The notes under the pieces are model-generated. The model searched no databases. It was given only the letters and a program-made list of their open reading frames with translations, and was not told the origin of the DNA. From the NCBI GenBank assembly GCA_050290245.1, contig JBNKHH010000059.1, positions 71,605 through 135,604 of the forward strand: 64,000 bases of DNA, read 5' to 3'. A program made the position numbers and the translations under genes. Of this stretch, positions 59,644 to 64,000 are shown piece by piece (position 1 is the stretch's first letter; each line of letters opens with the position of its first letter). Origin of the DNA: JBNKHH01 sp050290245 (GTDB lineage Bacteria > Pseudomonadota > Alphaproteobacteria > Rhodobacterales > Rhodobacteraceae).

Positions 59644-60999
59644 ATGTCTGGACATGGAGAACCGCGGCCGTTGGCAGCGCGGAAGTCACCCCCTCTGAAG
59701 GGCGAGGCGCGGGTGCCGGGCGACAAGTCGATCAGCCACAGGTCATTGATATTGGGCGCCTTGTCGGTTGGTGAGACGCGGGTGCGGGGCCTGCTTGAGG
59801 GCGAGGACGTGCTGGCGACAGCGGCGGCGATGCGGGCGTTCGGGGCCGAGGTGTCGCGGTCTGAAGAGGGCGAGTGGTCGATCCATGGTGTGGGCGTCGG
59901 CGGTTTTGCCGAGCCCGAGGACGTGATCGACTGTGGCAACGCAGGGACCGGCGTGCGGCTGATCATGGGAGCGATGGCGACCTCGCCGATCTCGGTGACC
60001 TTTACCGGCGATGCCTCACTGAGGTCGCGGCCGATGGCGCGGATCACCGATCCGATGGCGCTGTTCGGGGCGCGGGCCTATGGACGTGCAGGCGGGCGGT
60101 TGCCGATGACGATCGTTGGTGCCGCTGATCCGGTGCCGGTGCGCTACACGCTACCGATGCCCTCGGCGCAGGTAAAATCGGCAGTCTTGCTGGCGGGACT
60201 GAATGCGCCGGGCGAGACGGTCGTCATCGAGCCGGAGGCGACACGCGATCATACCGAGCGGATGTTGCGTGGCTTCGGTGCCGAGTTGCGCGTCGAAGAA
60301 AGTGGTGCGGGCCGGGTGATTACCCTGGTTGGGCATCCCGAATTGACCCCGAAAAGCATTGATGTTCCTCGCGACCCTTCGTCGGCGGCTTTTCCGGTCT
60401 GTGCGGCGCTGATCGTTGAAGGCTCGGATATCCTGGTGCCCAACATCGGGCTGAACCCGACGCGCGCCGGGCTGTTCGAGACCCTGCGCGACATGGGGGC
60501 GGACCTGACCTATGAGAACGCGCGCGAGGAGGGCGGGGAGCCGGTGGCGGACCTGCGCGCGCGCTATTCGCCCGACATGAAGGGCATCGAGGTGCCGCCT
60601 GAACGCGCAGCGAGCATGATCGACGAATATCCGATCCTGTCGGTGGTCGCGGCGAATGCCGAGGGCGCGACGATGATGGCGGGCGTCAAAGAACTACGGG
60701 TCAAGGAAAGCGACCGGATCGACGCCATGGCGCAGGGCCTGAGGGCCGCTGGTGTCGAGGTGAACGAGGGTGAAGACTGGTGGGAAATCAAGGGGATGGG
60801 CCCCGGATCCGTGCCGGGCGGCGCAACGGCGGCGGCGCGTCTGGATCACCGGATCGCTATGTCGTTCCTTGTCCTCGGTATGGCGGCGCAAAAGACGGTC
60901 ACGGTGGATGACGCCGGGCCGATCGCGACGTCCTTCCCGATTTTCGAGAGCCTGATGGAAGGCCTCGGAGCGCAGTTCCAGCGGGTGAACCAGCGATGA
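59644..60999 (+). CDS. aroA: 5-enolpyruvylshikimate-3-phosphate synthase (class II type)
   Basis: A 451-residue EPSP synthase of the shikimate pathway. VPGDKSISHRSLI, SRPMARI, SAQVKSAVLLAGL and the C-terminal MLVxxMA-type SFLVLGMA stretch fit class II enzymes such as CP4. The glyphosate-relevant position, in DCGNAGTGVR, is Gly as in sensitive enzymes; CP4 has Ala there. The stop overlaps the start of the GFA gene by four bases. Confidence 0.95.
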   Translation: MSGHGEPRPLAARKSPPLKGEARVPGDKSISHRSLILGALSVGETRVRGLLEGEDVLATAAAMRAFGAEVSRSEEGEWSIHGVGVGGFAEPEDVIDCGNAGTGVRLIMGAMATSPISVTFTGDASLRSRPMARITDPMALFGARAYGRAGGRLPMTIVGAADPVPVRYTLPMPSAQVKSAVLLAGLNAPGETVVIEPEATRDHTERMLRGFGAELRVEESGAGRVITLVGHPELTPKSIDVPRDPSSAAFPVCAALIVEGSDILVPNIGLNPTRAGLFETLRDMGADLTYENAREEGGEPVADLRARYSPDMKGIEVPPERAASMIDEYPILSVVAANAEGATMMAGVKELRVKESDRIDAMAQGLRAAGVEVNEGEDWWEIKGMGPGSVPGGATAAARLDHRIAMSFLVLGMAAQKTVTVDDAGPIATSFPIFESLMEGLGAQFQRVNQR

Positions 61000-61409
61000 C
61001 TGTGCACAGGGGCGGGTGTCTGTGTGGAGCGGTGACCTATCGCGTTACGGGACCGATGCGCCCCGTCATCGGATGTCATTGCAACCAGTGCCGCAAGACC
61101 AGCGGGCACCATGTGGCGGCAACCTCGGCTCGGCGGGAAGGCGTTGACATCACTGGAGAAGTGACCTGGTTCCAATCCTCGGATGCAGCGCGACGCGGGT
61201 TTTGCGGGACCTGCGGGTCAAACCTGTTCTGGGATGGGCCGGGGGTGAATTTGTCGATCATGGCAGGGACGCTGGACGGGCCGACGGGGCTGCGCCTGGC
61301 CGGCCATATATACTGCGCCACCAAAGGTGACTATTACGAGATCGCTGACGGGACGCCGTTGAGCGCCGGCGCGGATGTGGCTTTGACGACGATGGTGAAC
61401 GAAAGCTAA
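60996..61409 (+). CDS. GFA-family (CENP-V-type) zinc protein
   Basis: A 137-residue protein with the GFA fold: GGCLCGAVTY, CHCNQCRKTSG and FCGTCGSNLFW give two zinc sites. The family was named for glutathione-dependent formaldehyde activation, a role now doubted. The ATGA overlap with aroA indicates coupled translation, though no functional link to the shikimate pathway is known. Confidence 0.9.
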   Translation: MTVHRGGCLCGAVTYRVTGPMRPVIGCHCNQCRKTSGHHVAATSARREGVDITGEVTWFQSSDAARRGFCGTCGSNLFWDGPGVNLSIMAGTLDGPTGLRLAGHIYCATKGDYYEIADGTPLSAGADVALTTMVNES

Positions 61410-61442
61410 GTGCGGCGTGCGGGTGTGGTAACCGCAGGACCT

Positions 61443-61466
61443 TGCGTATTTGGGGCAAGATAAAGG
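61443..61466 (+). repeat. Short interspersed repeat, copy 3
   Basis: Contains GTATTTGGGGCAAGATAAAG, identical to the copy at 45132-45154. It lies between two convergent genes, so it is unlikely to be a promoter for either. Confidence 0.7.
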
Positions 61467-61503
61467 AATTGGGCGCACCCAGAGCGCGCCGGTGAACGTG
61501 CGT

Positions 61504-63045
61504 TTACCTGTCGCGGAGTTCGCGGCGTAGGATCTTGCCCGAGGCGGTTTTGGGAATGGCGTCGATGAAAGTAACCTCTGCGGGAACTTTGTAGCTGACC
61601 AGGCGGCCTTTGAGAGCGGCGCGGATGTCTTCTCCGGTTGCAGTTGAGCCGGGGGTACGCACAACGAAGGCGACGGGAACTTCGCCCGCCTCGTCGTCAG
61701 GTTTGCCGAGAACGGCGCAATCGGCGACGTCGGCGAGGTCGATCAGGGCGGCTTCGACTTCGGCCGGGGCGACCTGGAAGCCCTTGTATTTGATCAACTC
61801 TTTCAAACGGTCGCGGATCCAGAGCTCGCCGTCGCCGTCGATCAGGGCGAGGTCACCGGTGCGCAGCCAGCCATCGCCGGTGATGGTCTCGGCGGTGGCC
61901 TGGGGATTGTTGTGATAGCCTTTCATGACCTGGGGGCCGCGGATCCAGAGTTCGCCCTCTTCGTTCAGGCCCCTGTCGGCAAGTGTTTCGGGGTCGACGA
62001 TGCGGCATTCGGTCGAGGCAACGGCAACACCGGCCGCGCCGGGCTTGGCGTTTTCGGCAGGGGCGACGTGGGACAGGGGCGAAAGCTCGGTCATGCCGTA
62101 GGCCTGGACGCCCTGGGCGCCGATGCGGGCCTCGATCGCCAGCAGCAGGGTCTCATCGGCGGGGGCAGCGGCGGAAAAAACGTATTTTACGGCCGAGAGA
62201 TCGACTTCGTCGACCATCGGATGTTTGGCGAGCGCGATGGCCACCGGCGGCACGCCCCAGATGCGGGGGGTCTTGTAGTCTTGCGCGAGCTTCAGGAACT
62301 GTTCGAGGTCGAAGCGCGGCATGGTGATGACGCGGGCGCCGCGCCCGAGGTAGATGTTCATCAGGAGCGTCTGGCCGTAGATGTGGAAGAACGGCAGGAA
62401 GGCGACGGTCCATTCACCGGGGCGGATATCGAGCGCGGTGATCGACTGGTCGACGTTGGTCGCGACGTTCCGGTGGGTCAGCATCACGCCCTTGGGCAGG
62501 CCGGTGGTGCCCGATGAATAGGGCAGGGCGACGACGTGGGTGGCGACGTTGACGGGCACCTGACCAGCCAGTGGTGCGCCGAGAAAGTCGTCAATGTCGG
62601 TGGTGCCTTCAGCGGGCCCGAGGGTGATGATTTCCCTGACACCGGTGCCCTGGATTGCCTCGCGTGCGATGGCGAGGAAATCGGGTTGGGTGACCAGAAG
62701 TTCGGCACCGGAGTCGGTCAGCTGGTAGGTCAGCTCGCGCGCGGTATAGGTCGGGTTCGCGGTGGTCGCTGTGCCTCCCGAAAAGGCGATTCCGTGGAAG
62801 ACCACAGGGTAGTCGGGATGGTTGGTCGCCATAATCGCGACGGTTTTGCCGCCGTATCCCCGTTCGATCAGCCCGCCGCCAAAGCGTCTGATGCGGTCCA
62901 TCAGCGTAGAGGCTGTCACTTCGTGCCCTGTCGGACCGTCGACGATGACGACTTCGTCGGGGCGGTCTTCAAGTCCCTGAAATACACGCTGGGTGATGGT
63001 GACATCGCTTGGCGCGACCGGCGGATAACGGCTTTCGAAAACCAT
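61504..63045 (-). CDS. AMP-dependent acyl-CoA ligase (4-coumarate-CoA ligase-like)
   Basis: A 513-residue adenylating enzyme. The AMP loop is YSSGTTGLPKGV, the A5 region reads QAYGMTELSP, the hinge is GDLALIDGDGELWIRDRLKELIKYKG, and the catalytic Lys near the C-terminus is in KTASGKILRREL. The layout suggests an aromatic or medium-chain carboxylate-CoA ligase; the substrate is not known. The start is set at 63045 because GGGAGG precedes it, against a start 18 bases upstream. Confidence 0.9.
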   Translation of the reverse strand: MVFESRYPPVAPSDVTITQRVFQGLEDRPDEVVIVDGPTGHEVTASTLMDRIRRFGGGLIERGYGGKTVAIMATNHPDYPVVFHGIAFSGGTATTANPTYTARELTYQLTDSGAELLVTQPDFLAIAREAIQGTGVREIITLGPAEGTTDIDDFLGAPLAGQVPVNVATHVVALPYSSGTTGLPKGVMLTHRNVATNVDQSITALDIRPGEWTVAFLPFFHIYGQTLLMNIYLGRGARVITMPRFDLEQFLKLAQDYKTPRIWGVPPVAIALAKHPMVDEVDLSAVKYVFSAAAPADETLLLAIEARIGAQGVQAYGMTELSPLSHVAPAENAKPGAAGVAVASTECRIVDPETLADRGLNEEGELWIRGPQVMKGYHNNPQATAETITGDGWLRTGDLALIDGDGELWIRDRLKELIKYKGFQVAPAEVEAALIDLADVADCAVLGKPDDEAGEVPVAFVVRTPGSTATGEDIRAALKGRLVSYKVPAEVTFIDAIPKTASGKILRRELRDR

Positions 63046-63089
63046 GGAACCTCCCTGAACCACACTTCCGTAGCCGAGGTTAGGCAGGT

Positions 63090-63542
63090 TCAGATCAATA
63101 GGGAAGCCGCGCCTTCGAGTTTCAGGAGTGCTACCTTGGTTTCAATGCCTCCTTTTGCCGAAAATCCGCCGAGGTTTCCGGTGCCGAGGACGCGGTGGCA
63201 GGGGATGAGGATGGGGATCGGGTTGGCGCCGCAGGCCTGTCCTGCCGCCTGCGGCGAGATGGCGAGGGTTTTGGCAAGGTCGCCGTAGGTTCGGGTTTCA
63301 CCGTAGGGGATCGCCTGAAGGGCGGCGAGGGCGCGGTGACCTGCCGGACTGGCCTTTGGGGCCAGAGGCAGATCGAAGGTTGTGAGTTGCTGGTCGAAAT
63401 AAGCGGCGAGCTGTTGGGCGGCCTTGTCCAGGAGCGGGGTATGATCGCTGCCGCCGGTGTCCCAGGTCAGGCGTGTGATGGCGCCGTCTTTTTCGGTGAT
63501 CGTAAGGGGGCCGAGGGGGCTGTCGATGGTGAGCTGTAACAT
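63090..63542 (-). CDS. ogt: Methylated-DNA-protein-cysteine methyltransferase
   Basis: A 150-residue Ogt/MGMT protein that removes the methyl group from O6-methylguanine by a single suicidal transfer. The active-site C115 is in IPCHRVLG, with the DNA-binding TYGDLAKTLAISPQAAGQACG and the N-terminal domain intact. The start MLQLTIDSPLGPL at 63542 fits the family. Confidence 0.94.
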   Translation of the reverse strand: MLQLTIDSPLGPLTITEKDGAITRLTWDTGGSDHTPLLDKAAQQLAAYFDQQLTTFDLPLAPKASPAGHRALAALQAIPYGETRTYGDLAKTLAISPQAAGQACGANPIPILIPCHRVLGTGNLGGFSAKGGIETKVALLKLEGAASLLI

Positions 63543-63566
63543 CGGCACGTCCTGGTTTCTGGCTGT

Positions 63567-63624
63567 GGAGGGGCTCTGCCCTGTTTCGCAGGTGCACGGC
63601 CCCCGGGCGTATATCGAGAAGAAA
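63567..63624 (+). repeat. Hairpin-containing intergenic repeat, copy C (looser)
   Basis: GGAGGGGCTCTGCCC, an insert, then CCCCCGGGCGTATATCGAGA and AGAAA. It shares the GGGGC...GCCC start and the CCCCGGG..TAT...GAAGA end with copies A and B but the stem is short. Confidence 0.45.
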
Positions 63625-63676
63625 ATGCGTTTCGATGTGGAGGGGGGACGGGGGATGACCCCGTCCGCCCGTGCGT

Positions 63677-64000
63677 TTAACTGAGCGCCGCGTCGCAGCG
63701 CGCGCAAGTTCCTGCATGGGCGTGGGTGCCCACGTCGGGCAGGATTTTCCAGCAGCGCTGGCATTTCTCGCCCTCGGCGGTCTCGAACACGACACCGATG
63801 CCTTCGATCTCCGGCAGGCGGAAGGCCTCGGCCGGGGCCGGGTCGGCGGTGACCGAGATGCCGGAGGTAATGCAGATGTCGTCGAAGGCCACGGTCTTCA
63901 GGGCTTCGATGACCGACGCGTCCTCGATGTGGACCACCGGAGCCGCTTCGAGCGAAGCGCCGATAACCTTGTCGCGGCGCTGCAATTCGAGGGCGGCGGT
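63677..64000 (-). CDS. ileS: Isoleucyl-tRNA synthetase, C-terminal part
   Basis: About 107 C-terminal residues reading in from the right edge. EKCQRCWKILPDVG and TCARCDAAL are the C-terminal zinc-binding pairs of IleRS, preceded by LRRRDKVIGASLE-like (LQRRDKVIGASLEA). The rest of the gene is outside the window. The stop is TAA at 63677-63679. Confidence 0.9.
   Translation of the reverse strand, partial: TAALELQRRDKVIGASLEAAPVVHIEDASVIEALKTVAFDDICITSGISVTADPAPAEAFRLPEIEGIGVVFETAEGEKCQRCWKILPDVGTHAHAGTCARCDAALS

Noticed and set aside
1..64000. tRNA, rRNA, CRISPR arrays, insertion sequences and phage genes
   Set aside because: I looked for tRNA T-loops, direct repeats with spacers, transposase and integrase motifs in the intergenic stretches and saw none.

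Overview
The window is a GC-rich alphaproteobacterial chromosome segment, almost certainly from the Rhodobacteraceae (Roseobacter group). The evidence is the irr-fabA ... fabB-fabI arrangement, the ruvCAB-ybgC-tolQRAB-pal-cpoB-tilS-ftsH block, an imuA-type gene behind a perfect GTTC-N7-GTTC SOS box, a short DUF1127 protein and a dcw cluster led by mraZ with a long structured leader. I saw no tRNA, rRNA, CRISPR array, insertion sequence, integrase or phage gene. All assignments come from reading motifs; no database search was run.

Layout. 1-9.1 kb is accessory metabolism: partial imuA, amidohydrolase, Tas-like aldo/keto reductase, a cysteine-rich lipoprotein/lipocalin/Rossmann operon, an XRE regulator divergent from a fatty acid desaturase, an EamA exporter, a NUDIX hydrolase, a DUF983 protein and a nitrilase. 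9.3-12.9 kb has a methyltransferase, metG and ppk2. 12.9-18.1 kb is type II fatty acid synthesis (fabI, fabB, fabA) with irr. Here fabA and fabB are separated by about 2 kb of opposite-strand genes: a secreted protein, a cytochrome c, a ribbon-helix-helix protein with its own palindrome, and a small family of unknown function. 18.1-24.5 kb has a BaiN-type flavoprotein, an SRAP protein, rpsF-rpsR-rplI, a membrane protein, and a universal stress protein next to a BCCT transporter.

24.5-34.7 kb is the peptidoglycan/division cluster: mraZ, rsmH, ftsL, ftsI, murE, murF, mraY, a small membrane protein, murD. The 680 bp before mraZ carries TGGG-type boxes spaced 10-11 bp and a strong intrinsic terminator just before the gene. 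This matches the known Rhodobacter design in which the dcw leader yields the sRNA UpsM. The cluster stops at murD and meets, tail to tail, a gene whose C-terminus resembles the FtsZ-binding domain of ZipA. Then come transaldolase, priA, an MFS transporter, msrA and prmA.

42-55 kb holds a DUF1127 gene, ruvCAB and the complete Tol-Pal envelope operon followed by tilS and ftsH. 55-64 kb has folD, a CDGSH/ferredoxin-like protein, an ArsR-SRPBCC pair with an operator, a thioesterase, pdeM, trmB, aroA, a GFA protein, an acyl-CoA ligase, ogt and the 3' end of ileS.

The most interesting signals are the mraZ leader, the ZipA-like protein beside the dcw cluster, the insertion between fabA and fabB, several compact palindromic operators, and two families of short interspersed intergenic repeats. 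One repeat family has a hairpin whose stem differs between copies while pairing is largely kept.
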